Positions 8,517 to 17,305 of a stretch of DNA of 64,000 nucleotides are shown piece by piece. The stretch is from positions 1-64,000 of the forward strand of contig JAADJA010000171.1 in assembly GCA_013151015.1 (NCBI GenBank), written 5' to 3'. The translations under genes and the position numbers were made by a program. This stretch comes from Chlorobiota bacterium (GTDB taxonomy: Bacteria; Bacteroidota; Bacteroidia; Bacteroidales; JAADJA01). The notes beneath the pieces were generated by a model. That model searched no databases, was not told the DNA's origin, and saw only the letters and a program-made list of their open reading frames with translations. Numbering within the stretch: position 1 is the first letter of the stretch; each line of letters opens with the position of its first letter.

Positions 8517-10223
8517 ATGAAGAAAAATTACATCTTACGGGCAATGACCTTATCCGTTGCAGTAGTGTTTGCATTAAACCTGAATGCACAGTTTTACACA
8601 AATCAATTAATAGTCGGGAACGGAGGGATTTATGGCGATCCTTCCGACCATGTCACGGTTTCGGCCTATAATCCCGATGGGCAAACAACAACTTCCTTTG
8701 GCGATATCCAACGTGAATCCATACAGGATTTGATTATCCATGGGAATTACGCATACGTTGCCGCCGAGGATTCCATCGTGAAATTCAATATTGACACATA
8801 TGAGAAAGTCGCTGCCGTTTACGAAAGCAATCTGAACCAACTGTTTTGTAAAAACGGATTGTTGTACGTTAGCAGGCGTTCCGACATAAACGGCCCTCCG
8901 GCAGATGGGGTTTATCTGAAGGTGTTCAATGCCGGGGACTTGGCCCTCGTTGGTTCCGTAAATGGAATTTCAGGCGATGCCAATGGGATCGTGGTGGAAT
9001 CGGATACGGTTTACTTGGCCGTTTCGGGAGACTGGCAGGCAACGGAAGGCAAATTTGCTGTGATCGACAACAGTTTCAACCTGGTTCGTGAAATGGATTT
9101 TGGTGCGGATGCAGTTGGGATATTTGATTTGTATTCCGATGGCAACAATATTTATTCGGTGAACCGCAGCCCTTATGGGAGTATGAGTGGGTCGGTTTCC
9201 ACTTATTCCATTTGGACAACTTTGTTCACCACAACCGTTTTTGACAATGTAGTAGGAAAGGGGGTTGCAAAATCCAATAACGCATTGTACTTGATGCTGG
9301 ACAATGGCATTGGTTCCTACGACCTTGGCACGAATGAAGTCCTCGAAACATCCATTGTGCCCGATCCGGGTTCCTCCGATTTCATTTACATTGCAGATGC
9401 TGCTTTTGATTACCTGAACCAATTGTTTTATGTTACGCTTACCGATTATTTTTCGATGGGAGAAGGAAAGATTTATGATATGGAGGGGACGGAAACCGGG
9501 ACATTTGATGCAGAAGTTTCTGCCGAGGCAGTTGCACTTGATTTCAGGATCAATGATTTTGCATGGGAAGATGTGGAATATTGGATTGGTGAAGGCGGAA
9601 ACAAAGCCCTTTTCGTGGTTGACTGGAACGATGGCACCGAACCCGAATCCATTGCCTGGGGTTTTCGTTTTGAAGGGGAAACCACAGGTGAAGAAATGCT
9701 TACGGCCATTGCTGAAGCTGATGACAGATTAACAATAAACATGGCAGGTGGGTTTTTGAACGATATTATTTATTCAAATGGATATGCCCATGAAGGTATC
9801 GGCGGGACAAACGGATTTTACTGGGCAACATATAGTGGCATAAATTCAGGGAATTGGTCAATGAACGCAGGCCTTTCAACATCTGTTTCCAATGGGGATT
9901 GGTTTGGGTGTTCGTTTACCGATTTTGACCCTGCGATTGTTCCCGGAGTTCCGGTTGCCGTTTCAAATCCTTTAGGTGTGCAAGTTTCGGAAGTTCCTGC
10001 CATCCATGTTTTCCCAAATCCGTTTAACGACAAAATCCAGATTGAAGCCCAAAACATTTCGGAAGTGAAAGTGTTAAACATGAATGGAAAACTACTTTAT
10101 CAAAACAAATTAAACGGATGGGGCAGTTCCCGCATTGATTTGTCGGGATTGCCAAAAGGGATGTATATTTTGCAGATGATTTCGGAAAAGGAAATGAAAG
10201 TGGAAAGGATTATTAAGCAATAA
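8517..10223 (+). CDS. T9SS-exported beta-propeller surface protein of the B12 locus
   Basis: First gene under the cobalamin riboswitch, 568 aa. It has a signal peptide (ends near LNLNAQ). Residues about 25-340 repeat motifs such as DLIIHGNYAYVAAEDSIVKF and NGIVVESDTVYLAVSGDW, the look of a YncE/DUF5074-like propeller. A second domain (about 350-480) contains WIGEGGNKALFVVDWNDG and GFRFEGETTGEEMLTAI, a module I recall from surface proteins near B12 receptors. The C-terminus is a type A T9SS sorting domain (HVFPNPFNDKIQIEA to KVERIIKQ). Probable role: surface capture of corrinoids, by analogy with BtuG. This is inferred from context and fold, not shown. Confidence 0.75.
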   Translation: MKKNYILRAMTLSVAVVFALNLNAQFYTNQLIVGNGGIYGDPSDHVTVSAYNPDGQTTTSFGDIQRESIQDLIIHGNYAYVAAEDSIVKFNIDTYEKVAAVYESNLNQLFCKNGLLYVSRRSDINGPPADGVYLKVFNAGDLALVGSVNGISGDANGIVVESDTVYLAVSGDWQATEGKFAVIDNSFNLVREMDFGADAVGIFDLYSDGNNIYSVNRSPYGSMSGSVSTYSIWTTLFTTTVFDNVVGKGVAKSNNALYLMLDNGIGSYDLGTNEVLETSIVPDPGSSDFIYIADAAFDYLNQLFYVTLTDYFSMGEGKIYDMEGTETGTFDAEVSAEAVALDFRINDFAWEDVEYWIGEGGNKALFVVDWNDGTEPESIAWGFRFEGETTGEEMLTAIAEADDRLTINMAGGFLNDIIYSNGYAHEGIGGTNGFYWATYSGINSGNWSMNAGLSTSVSNGDWFGCSFTDFDPAIVPGVPVAVSNPLGVQVSEVPAIHVFPNPFNDKIQIEAQNISEVKVLNMNGKLLYQNKLNGWGSSRIDLSGLPKGMYILQMISEKEMKVERIIKQ

Positions 10224-10280
10224 TAAATTAGTGCTGTTATCTTTGCAACTTAGAACTGGAATCCTTCAAAGAGGTTTAAT

Positions 10281-10317
10281 TTTGAAACGGTCCTTTATAA
10301 TTAATTGTGTAATTTTG
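10281..10317 (+). promoter_or_regulatory. Candidate promoter of hicBA
   Basis: TAATTTTG at 10310-10317 with TTTG at 10281-10284 (25-bp spacer, slightly long) lies 29 bp before hicB. A further TATCTTTG occurs upstream near 10239. These suggest the pair does not depend only on the riboswitch promoter. Confidence 0.4.
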
Positions 10318-10345
10318 TATATGTTCATTTATAAAAAACTTCATT

Positions 10346-10588
10346 ATGTTAATTGATTATATCCAAGCAGCCTTAAATCATGCCAAGTATGAGATACTGG
10401 AAGAAGACAAAGCGTTTTATGGGGAAATTCCTGAATGCAATGGAGTTTATGCACAATCGGATTCCTTAGAAGAATGCAGGGCAGAAATAGAAGAGGTTTT
10501 GGAAGAATGGGTGTTGTTCAGGATACATAAGAACCTTGATCTTCCGGTAATTGATGGTAAAGAAATTGTTATTAAAGAAACTGTCTGA
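10346..10588 (+). CDS. hicB: HicB-family antitoxin
   Basis: An 80-aa protein with the short HicB_like partial RNase H fold. The pattern is YEILEEDKAFYGEIPECNGV, where Y/FYGEIPE..GV is the family hallmark, followed by the helix SLEECRAEIEEVLEEWVL. It has no C-terminal DNA-binding domain (the short class), so autorepression by a ribbon-helix-helix cannot be assumed. The stop overlaps the hicA start (TGATG), so translation is coupled. Antitoxin precedes toxin, the reverse of E. coli hicAB. Confidence 0.88.
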   Translation: MLIDYIQAALNHAKYEILEEDKAFYGEIPECNGVYAQSDSLEECRAEIEEVLEEWVLFRIHKNLDLPVIDGKEIVIKETV

Positions 10589-10785
10589 TGCCACCATTTG
10601 GTCCAATAAACAGAAAGGATTTGGTGAGATATTTGAAGAGGGCCGGGTTTGATGGACCCTATTCGGGGGGCAAGCACCAATTTGTGGTCAAAGGGCAAAT
10701 TACAATCAGAATCCCAAATCCGCATAAAGGGGACATCAGCAAATCCCTTCTTTCGAGAATTCTACGACAAGCAAAAATCAGTTAA
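10588..10785 (+). CDS. hicA: HicA-family mRNA interferase toxin
   Basis: A 65-aa dsRBD-like toxin. It keeps the family order KDLVRYLKRAGF, then GGKHQFVVKG with the catalytic His, then the IPNP strand and a C-terminal helix (SKSLLSRILRQAKI). HicA cleaves mRNA and HicB masks its histidine. Only five bases separate its stop from the next gene, so the pair sits inside a chain of B12-transport genes. Confidence 0.88.
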   Translation: MPPFGPINRKDLVRYLKRAGFDGPYSGGKHQFVVKGQITIRIPNPHKGDISKSLLSRILRQAKIS

Positions 10786-10790
10786 CAAGA

Positions 10791-11762
10791 ATGGACAAAA
10801 TTATAAAACCTATTTTCGTTTTTTCTCTAATTATTTCCTCGATTTCCGGTTATCCTCAATTCCCACCCGCAGCAGGGCAGGAGGGAAGTACGGCCATCAG
10901 CAAGGACAGCAGTGTATTTATTGCATATGCCGTGATGTGCGAGGTGGAAAGGGGCTACAAAGACATTTCCATGCCCGATTCCGGTTATGTGGATTTTGGG
11001 GAAGAAGGCAATGCGCTCGGACAGGCCGACAACAACATCATCAGTCTTGGTGATGGAGGCATTGCAACCCTGGGTTTCCATGTCCCGATATACAATGGCG
11101 AGGGTTTCGATTTTTGTGTTTTTGAAAACGCATTGAACGATACTTTCCTTGAACTGGCTTTTGTGGAAGTGAGCTCCGACGGAGAGAATTTCTTTCGCTT
11201 TCCGGCAACCTCGCTTACACAAACGGAAACACAAACAGGGACTTTTGGTGCAACGATACCTGAAAAGATCAATAACCTTGCAGGGAAATACAGGTTGTTC
11301 TTTGGAACGCCTTTCGATTTGGAAGAGATGAATAACATCCCTGGCTTGAACGTGGACAGCATCACACAAATAAGGATCATAGATGTGGTCGGTAGTATTG
11401 ACGACAGCTTTGCAACTTTTGATTCCCAGGGAAATAAAATCAACGATCCCTGGCCCACCGCTTTTGCTACAGGTGGCTTCGACCTTGATGCCGTGGCCGT
11501 GATCCATAATTTGTTCAATCAGGATATTTCGGAAAACAGAGAACCGGATTTTCGTGTTTTCCCAAATCCCGTCCTTGATCATTTGAATTTTGAAAGTAGC
11601 CGGGAATATCATATCGAACTTTTGACCCTGGAAGGAAAAATCGTTTTTAAAGCGCATTCAAAAAGACTTGTGATAGGGATGGGGGATTTCCCGAAAGGGA
11701 TATACTTGTTGAAGGTTTCCAATGATAAAGGCTGTTCCATCAGGAAAATCATAAAAAAATGA
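10791..11762 (+). CDS. T9SS-sorted cell-surface protein of the B12 locus
   Basis: Exported 323-aa protein with a signal peptide ending near ISGYPQ. The middle has the pattern NIISLGDGGIATLGFHVPIY, then GFDFCVFENA, then ELAFVEVSSDGENFFRFPA and FDLDAVAVIH. This is a surface/PEP-CTERM-associated beta-sandwich family that I recall close to BtuB receptors in several phyla. The last 70 residues are a T9SS type A domain (FRVFPNPVLDHLNFES to SIRKIIKK). The stop overlaps the btuB ATG (ATGA), so translation is probably coupled. A corrinoid-related role is inferred from position only. Confidence 0.7.
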   Translation: MDKIIKPIFVFSLIISSISGYPQFPPAAGQEGSTAISKDSSVFIAYAVMCEVERGYKDISMPDSGYVDFGEEGNALGQADNNIISLGDGGIATLGFHVPIYNGEGFDFCVFENALNDTFLELAFVEVSSDGENFFRFPATSLTQTETQTGTFGATIPEKINNLAGKYRLFFGTPFDLEEMNNIPGLNVDSITQIRIIDVVGSIDDSFATFDSQGNKINDPWPTAFATGGFDLDAVAVIHNLFNQDISENREPDFRVFPNPVLDHLNFESSREYHIELLTLEGKIVFKAHSKRLVIGMGDFPKGIYLLKVSNDKGCSIRKIIKK

Positions 11763-13666
11763 GGACTCTTTCCCTGTTGTTTTTTGTCATGTTGGTCGGA
11801 AAAGCAGGTTTTCCACAGGAAGTGCTGAAGGATACGGTTTATGAACTGTCGCAGGTGCAGGTTTCTTCCGAACGAATCCACGATTTTTCCACCGGCCTGA
11901 AAATCCTTAAAATGGACAGCCTGACCCTTGACCTCAACCAGGACAAGGACCTGGGTGAATTGCTTTCCCGTCAAAGTCCTTTGTACATCAAATCATATGG
12001 CCAGGGAGGCCTTGCCACCATTTCCTTTCGTGGAACATCTTCAGCCCATACCGGAATTTACTGGAACGGCTTTTATTTGAACCTCCCCAACCTGGGTTCA
12101 TCCGATTTATCATTGATTCCTTCCTCTTTGTTCAATTCGGTGGAAGTGCTTTATGGGGCTTCCGGGCCATTGTTCGGGAGCGGGAATATCGGAGGCAATA
12201 TCCAACTGGACAACAAGCCCGTATTCATTAAAGGGATAGATGTCAACCTAAACCTTTCGGCTGGCAGTTTCAATACTTATGGGATTAATGGCTCCCTTCG
12301 ATTGTCAAATACCAAGTGGTGGGGCTCAACGGCATTTACCTATAAAAACGCAAAAAATGATTTCCCGTTCACAAACCTGAACGGCGGCAATGAAACAAGG
12401 GGGAATGCGGCTTTGTTGCAATACGGCCTGATGCAGGATGTTTACAGGAAGATCGGCGACAAACACCTGATCGGATTGTCGTTCTGGTACCAGTTTGCCG
12501 ATAGGGAAATCCCGAAAACACTGGTGACGAAACCCTCAACGGCATCCCAGGACGATGAGTCTATCCGGGTTTCGGGCAGTTGGAAATATTTTCTTGCCAA
12601 AGGGACACTCAACCTGAAATCGGCATTTCTGAGGGACGATGAAAATTATTCCGATCCTGAATCGGAAATCGAACAGAACAGGAATTCAAGAATACTGACA
12701 AAAACGTTTATCGCAGAAGCAAACTATAAGTTTAAAATCAATAGTCAATTTGATTTCAATGCAGGGGCCAACTTTACAAATTCCGTTGGTGAAGCCACTG
12801 CATATTCAGGCAATCCACAAAGAGCGCAGTTAGGGATATTCGGGTCGGCACTATATAGATTCCCTAAAATAAATTGGAAAATCAACCTCAATCTCCGTCA
12901 GGATTTTATCGGGGGATTTGATGTCCCTTTCACCCCTTCGCTTGGGCTTGAGGGGAAAATCTGGCATTTTGTTTATGGGAAGGCCAACTTCTCCAAAAAC
13001 TTCCGTGCCCCAACTTTCAACGACCTTTATTGGGAACCTTATGGGAATAAAGACCTCCAGCCCGAAACCTCTTATAACGGGGAATTGGGCTTGTTGCTGA
13101 TAAACAAAAACAAACAGGGAGCATTTTCGTCCCGGTTTTCGGGAACGGTTTACAGCTCCTTGATCGATAATTGGATATTGTGGATCCCCGTGAACAATAA
13201 TTGGTCGCCCGAAAATATCCAGAAGGTTTGGAGCCGGGGTTTGGAACTGGAAGAGAAGCTTGATTTTAAGATTGGGAAATCAAGACTTAAAACTGCACTT
13301 GGCTATGCCCTGGTCAAATCGACCAATCAGGAAAAAACCGGTGAAAACGATCAATCATTCGGGAAACAATTGATTTATGTCCCTGAACATTCCTTTTCGG
13401 GAAATGTTGATTACCTGTTCAGAAGTTTTGTATTCAGCTTCAATACCTCGTTTACGGGAAAACGGTTCGCAACCCGAGACAATGGCGAATATTTACCAGC
13501 GTTTGTAATTTCGGATTTGCAGATCGTAAAAAAGTTTTCGATAAAGAAAACCACGGTAAATATTGGTTTTGAAATAAACAACCTTTGGGGGTCGGAGTAC
13601 CGGGCAATTCAATATTATCCAATGCCCGGAAGAAATTATAAACTATCGATAAACTTTAAATTATGA
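11759..13666 (+). CDS. btuB: TonB-dependent outer-membrane receptor, BtuB-like
   Basis: A 635-aa outer-membrane receptor. The signal peptide ends near GFPQ. The plug domain contains VQVSSERI, LGELLSRQSPLYIKSYGQGG, ISFRGTSSAHTGIYWNG and VEVLYGASGPLFGSGNIGG. The rest alternates beta strands and ends in YKLSINFKL, a normal barrel terminus with a hydrophobic last strand. There is no SusC-type carboxypeptidase-like N-terminal extension, and the size fits BtuB (E. coli 614 aa). The upstream riboswitch makes corrinoid import through TonB the best assignment. Inner-membrane btuCD and periplasmic btuF are not in this window. Confidence 0.85.
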   Translation: MRTLSLLFFVMLVGKAGFPQEVLKDTVYELSQVQVSSERIHDFSTGLKILKMDSLTLDLNQDKDLGELLSRQSPLYIKSYGQGGLATISFRGTSSAHTGIYWNGFYLNLPNLGSSDLSLIPSSLFNSVEVLYGASGPLFGSGNIGGNIQLDNKPVFIKGIDVNLNLSAGSFNTYGINGSLRLSNTKWWGSTAFTYKNAKNDFPFTNLNGGNETRGNAALLQYGLMQDVYRKIGDKHLIGLSFWYQFADREIPKTLVTKPSTASQDDESIRVSGSWKYFLAKGTLNLKSAFLRDDENYSDPESEIEQNRNSRILTKTFIAEANYKFKINSQFDFNAGANFTNSVGEATAYSGNPQRAQLGIFGSALYRFPKINWKINLNLRQDFIGGFDVPFTPSLGLEGKIWHFVYGKANFSKNFRAPTFNDLYWEPYGNKDLQPETSYNGELGLLLINKNKQGAFSSRFSGTVYSSLIDNWILWIPVNNNWSPENIQKVWSRGLELEEKLDFKIGKSRLKTALGYALVKSTNQEKTGENDQSFGKQLIYVPEHSFSGNVDYLFRSFVFSFNTSFTGKRFATRDNGEYLPAFVISDLQIVKKFSIKKTTVNIGFEINNLWGSEYRAIQYYPMPGRNYKLSINFKL

Positions 13667-13887
13667 TGGGGTTGATAATTTGGTAGGCTATGTGCTAACA
13701 GTTTAGATATGGTTAGTGAAATATTTGGTTTAAACAACAACAATACCATCGCACCTATGGCGCTTGATGCAATTAAGTTGACCTGTTTTACCATGATGCC
13801 TCCAATACTGTGCTTAGTATCGGTTGGCAGTTGATTTTTGCAAAATGTAAATATAACAAGAGCCCAGGAATTAAAAGAATAGGAAAT

Positions 13888-14958
13888 ATGCAAAAAATAA
13901 AACCCTGGATTTTTAGAATTCTATTTATAGTCCCGTTCATGTTTGTATCCTGCAATAAGGATGATAAAAAGGAAGACCCACCTCCATCGGGAAATTTTGA
14001 CAATGGTGTTTTTATCATAAACGAAGGACTGTTCAATACAGGTACTGGGACGATTTCGTTCGTGAAACGCGGCAGTACCGATGTGCAGCAAAAGGTTTAT
14101 CAGAAAGCAAACAATGAAATCCCCATTGGGAATATTGTGCAGTCGATGAACATAATTAATGGCAAGGCTTTCATTATGGTCAACAATGCAGATAAGGTAG
14201 AAGTTGCGAACTGGAATGATTTCAAAAAAATAAAAACCCTTGAAAACATCCCTTATCCGGCTTATATTATCCAGGTCGATAATAATAAAGCCTATATTTC
14301 ATGTTGGGACAACAAACTATTGATTGTTTCCCTTGAGAATCTTGAAATCACTGGGGAAATAATTACCGGTACCGGCCCAACGAAAATGTTGAAAACCGGG
14401 GAAAGCATATGGGTATTGAACCAGGGAGGTCTTGGCCTCGACAGTACCATTTCCATAATAGATAATTCAACCGATCAACTTGTGCACACCATCCCGGTTT
14501 TCCCCCGTCCGACAGGGATACAAAAAGACAAAAACGGCAATATCTGGGTGATGTGTTCCGGTCGGGGATCATGGCAGGGGGGCGATTCCAAGGGCCACTT
14601 GCTTTGCATCGACCCGGAGGATTATTCGATTATCAAGGATCTTAAATTTCCCGTTTCAACCAAACATCCCGAAAAATTGATAATTAATTCCGAAGGTGAT
14701 ATCTTGTTTTACAACTATCCCGATGGCATTTACAAATTTGATGTGTCCTCAGGCAATTTGGAAACTGAAGCCTTTATTGCCCATACAGGTTTTTTTTACG
14801 GATTGGCCTATGATGAAACCGACAATGTGATATACAGCTCCGATCCATTGGATTATGTGCAAAATGGTTTGGTTTATCGCTTTGATGCCATTTCGGGTGA
14901 ATTGATAAATTCGTTCAATGCAGGTGTGATACCCAGAGAATTTTATTTTTCTGATTAA
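13888..14958 (+). CDS. BtuG-like beta-propeller lipoprotein (DUF5074/YncE family)
   Basis: Probable surface lipoprotein of 356 aa. The signal peptide ends in the lipobox FVSC, followed by Asn-Lys-Asp-Asp. The body has propeller repeats: NGVFIINEGLFNTGTGTISF, IVQSMNIINGKAFIMVNNAD, GLDSTISIIDN and RPTGIQKDKNGNIWVMCSG. The NEG.FN.G.G.IS opening is the DUF5074 pattern of the gut Bacteroides BtuG proteins, which bind B12 tightly and pair with BtuB. Start at the ATG preceded by AGGAAAT; the longer frame begins only at a GTG. It lies 221 bp after btuB, and nothing recognisable sits in that gap. Confidence 0.78.
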   Translation: MQKIKPWIFRILFIVPFMFVSCNKDDKKEDPPPSGNFDNGVFIINEGLFNTGTGTISFVKRGSTDVQQKVYQKANNEIPIGNIVQSMNIINGKAFIMVNNADKVEVANWNDFKKIKTLENIPYPAYIIQVDNNKAYISCWDNKLLIVSLENLEITGEIITGTGPTKMLKTGESIWVLNQGGLGLDSTISIIDNSTDQLVHTIPVFPRPTGIQKDKNGNIWVMCSGRGSWQGGDSKGHLLCIDPEDYSIIKDLKFPVSTKHPEKLIINSEGDILFYNYPDGIYKFDVSSGNLETEAFIAHTGFFYGLAYDETDNVIYSSDPLDYVQNGLVYRFDAISGELINSFNAGVIPREFYFSD

Positions 14959-14986
14959 AACACGTATTTTTGCCCTCCCTTAAAAA

Positions 14987-15006
14987 GAGCTGTTTTTGGA
15001 CAGCTC
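14987..15006. repeat. Short hairpin after the B12 locus
   Basis: GAGCTGT (14987-14993) and ACAGCTC (15000-15006) pair perfectly around TTTTGG. On the plus strand no T run follows the stem; a T run follows only when it is read on the minus strand. It may be a dispersed hairpin or an imperfect terminator. Confidence 0.45.
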
Positions 15007-15129
15007 CATAGGAGCGCCATTATGGTAGAATATTAGAATAAGTTCAGAGAGGTTTTGGCGGTATTTTTGCCTTTGCAAAAATAGTGACGAAACCAGTTTA
15101 ATTAAGAATTTAATGAAAAACAAAAAGAT

Positions 15130-15546
15130 ATGAAAAACAAAGTAGAAGTACGTTGGACAGAAGACATGGCCTTTGAGGCCGAAGTGAACAACCACAAAAT
15201 CATTATTGATGCCGGTGAGAAAGTCGGTGGACAGGATCGCGGGCCACGGCCCAAAGCACTTACCTTGGTTTCCCTTGGCGGTTGCACCGGAATGGACGTT
15301 ATTTCCATCCTGAAAAAGATGCGGGTCGAGCCCGATTATTTCAATGTGGAAGTGGAAGGGGAGCTCACTGAAGAGCACCCAAAATATTACCACACTATCA
15401 CCATTACCTACACGTTCAGGGGAAAAGACCTTCCCATGGCCAAACTTGAAAAAGCCGTTAAGCTTTCACAGGACAGGTATTGCGGCGTAACCGCCATGCT
15501 CGACAAAGCCGCAAAAATAGAGCATAAGATCGTGGTGGAAGGGTAA
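15130..15546 (+). CDS. OsmC/Ohr family protein
   Basis: A 138-aa thiol-dependent peroxidase-fold protein. Both family cysteines are present, in LGGCTGMDVI (about residue 57) and DRYCGVTAML (about residue 118). In OsmC and Ohr this pair reduces organic hydroperoxides. The PRPKALTLVSLGGC segment resembles the YhfA/OsmC branch more than Ohr. It is monocistronic, with its own terminator just downstream. Confidence 0.88.
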   Translation: MKNKVEVRWTEDMAFEAEVNNHKIIIDAGEKVGGQDRGPRPKALTLVSLGGCTGMDVISILKKMRVEPDYFNVEVEGELTEEHPKYYHTITITYTFRGKDLPMAKLEKAVKLSQDRYCGVTAMLDKAAKIEHKIVVEG

Positions 15547-15552
15547 GCATGC

Positions 15553-15575
15553 AAAAAGCGTCCACGCTTTTTCTA
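15553..15575 (+). terminator. Terminator of the OsmC gene
   Basis: AAAAAGCG and CGCTTTTT pair around TCCA (15553-15572). The palindrome begins seven bases after the stop codon. Confidence 0.75.
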
Positions 15576-15616
15576 TAATGAATATGATACAGCTACCCAT
15601 ACTTTAATTTGTTCGC

Positions 15617-15675
15617 AAAATAAGCGTGGACACTTATTTCATTGCCCTTGCTCCCTGTTAGTGTTGTTACTAACA
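15617..15675. repeat. Two small inverted repeats
   Basis: AAATAAG and CTTATTT pair around CGTGGACA near 15617-15640; the loop repeats the GCGTGGAC word of the preceding terminator. TGTTAGT (15656-15662) pairs with ACTAACA (15669-15675) around GTTGTT. This second hairpin is one of a family with copies near 26509, 26611 and 60114. Either could terminate the transporter gene, which ends at 15680 on the minus strand. Confidence 0.6.
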
Positions 15676-15679
15676 AGCT

Positions 15680-17107
15680 TTATTCTTTCCCGATCACAAA
15701 CTTATCATAAAGCCTCAAACTTACCGAAGCGATTATCCCGATGGAGATAATGACGATCCAAATGGAAGAGGGATGGTAAGTGGTCCAAAGGTAATCGGTC
15801 AGTTCCCGTTGCCCCATGTTCATCATTTCGGCTGCTTTGGCAAAGATTTCATTGTGCGACAGGTTTCCATCCACGGACAAGCCCCTTTTCCCAAGCTCCT
15901 TCAGAAGCAGGTTGTGTTTGTCCGACATGGCCTGATATACATCCCCTGAAATAATCCCTGCAAAAATACTCCCGAGGAAAACCGGGATATAGGAATAGCC
16001 CATGTACAATGCTTTCTTGTTCTTTGGGGCAATATGGCCAATGTATTCCGTTATTTTTGGGGAACCCGCCATTTCACCAATGGCAAAAATGAAAAGGGCG
16101 GCAATTATGAACATCACATTTTGTGTCATCAACGTGAGCGCCATCCCGATTGAACTTACAAGAAAACCGGTGAACATGGCACTCAAGGGTTTCCATTTCA
16201 TCACGACGGACGAGACCAGTATCTGGAAGATTATGATGAACATTGCATCGAAATTGGTAATGAACTCCGCTTCCATTTGTCCGTCCCTGCTATAATTTTC
16301 TGCAATGAACGGCATATATTCACTGAAATACCTGTACATCGACGAAGTGTCCACCCATTGCTCGATAAAAACGGGAAGGGTGTAAAACAACTGGTTGTAC
16401 ATAGTCCAGAAACCGGCAACGATTATCAGGAAAAGCACGAATTTGAAATCTTTCAGGACTAGGCCGATATTTCCGAAAACATATTGCATCGACTTGGAAA
16501 AAGAATCTGTGGATTTCTGCCTGTCAGGTTCTTTGTAGAAAAACAACAGGATAAAATTCAAGGCGATAACGGCTGCCGATATATGGAACACAATATCATA
16601 AGATGATCCTTTATAGAGCAAGGTGAGCATGGGGCCAATAAACGCACCAAGGTTCACCATCATATAATAAACCCCGAACCCAATGGACGAATTTTCCTTG
16701 TTTGTGGTTTTGGCAACTGTGGCCGAAATTACCGGTTTGAAAAGTGCTGCACCGAGGGCAAGGTAAAGGTACATGGCAAACACGCCCGTAAAGGTGTCGA
16801 ACATCGGCAGTAAAATAAAGGCCGAAACATAGATGGAAAAAGCGATGATCAAAACTTTTTTATAGCCGTACTTATCGGCAATGGAACCCGTGATTACCGG
16901 GAGGAAATATAAAATCCCCGTGCCCACGCCCATGATCCAGCCTTTTTGCGACTGTGAGAACTCAAGCCCTCCCACATCCGAGGAGCTGGTTAAGTAATTG
17001 GCAAAAAGCATGAAGAAGCCATACCATGCCCAGCGCTCGAAGAGTTCAAAGGTATTGGCGACCCAAAAGGTACGAGGGAACGACCTGAATGTTTTTAGCA
17101 TCGACAT
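15680..17107 (-). CDS. POT/MFS family transporter (probable peptide:proton symporter)
   Basis: Inner-membrane protein of about 475 aa with 12 or more hydrophobic segments. The N-terminal FWVANTFELFERWAWYGFF segment carries the E..ER.(A/S)(Y/W)Y motif of proton-coupled oligopeptide transporters, where these charged residues handle the proton. GSIADKYGYKKVLI is the MFS loop 2-3 motif. An unusually polar insertion (about residues 270-300 and 420-450) separates later helices. The start is at the ATG of MSMLKTF, because the longer frame begins with TTG. Substrate is inferred from the family only. Confidence 0.8.
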   Translation of the reverse strand: MSMLKTFRSFPRTFWVANTFELFERWAWYGFFMLFANYLTSSSDVGGLEFSQSQKGWIMGVGTGILYFLPVITGSIADKYGYKKVLIIAFSIYVSAFILLPMFDTFTGVFAMYLYLALGAALFKPVISATVAKTTNKENSSIGFGVYYMMVNLGAFIGPMLTLLYKGSSYDIVFHISAAVIALNFILLFFYKEPDRQKSTDSFSKSMQYVFGNIGLVLKDFKFVLFLIIVAGFWTMYNQLFYTLPVFIEQWVDTSSMYRYFSEYMPFIAENYSRDGQMEAEFITNFDAMFIIIFQILVSSVVMKWKPLSAMFTGFLVSSIGMALTLMTQNVMFIIAALFIFAIGEMAGSPKITEYIGHIAPKNKKALYMGYSYIPVFLGSIFAGIISGDVYQAMSDKHNLLLKELGKRGLSVDGNLSHNEIFAKAAEMMNMGQRELTDYLWTTYHPSSIWIVIISIGIIASVSLRLYDKFVIGKE

Positions 17108-17305
17108 ATTGGAAGTTTTAATTTCGGGCAAAGATAGGGAATTGGAATTAATAGGTTTTTACCGAAACACCGGACAACCATTTTGAGTAAAAACCTGTCA
17201 TTTGTTTGCTTAAGGGCAAATTCCTGAAATGTAAATCAGGATTGCTTTTTTTGGAACAAAAAAACTAGTTGAAACAACAAATCACAAACAATAATCATCA
17301 ACATT

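Noticed and set aside
8517-8600. A second start for the riboswitch-controlled gene inside the leader (open frame 8266-8448)
   Set aside because: The 60-codon frame runs through the folded riboswitch core and B12 box; it is a chance reading.
10827-11657. 276-codon open frame antisense to the surface-protein gene in the B12 locus
   Set aside because: The plus strand codes a signal peptide, beta-sandwich and T9SS tail; the antisense reading has none of these.
14987-15035. Terminator for the BtuG-like gene
   Set aside because: A perfect 7-bp stem is present, but on the plus strand no T run follows it. Listed only as a hairpin.
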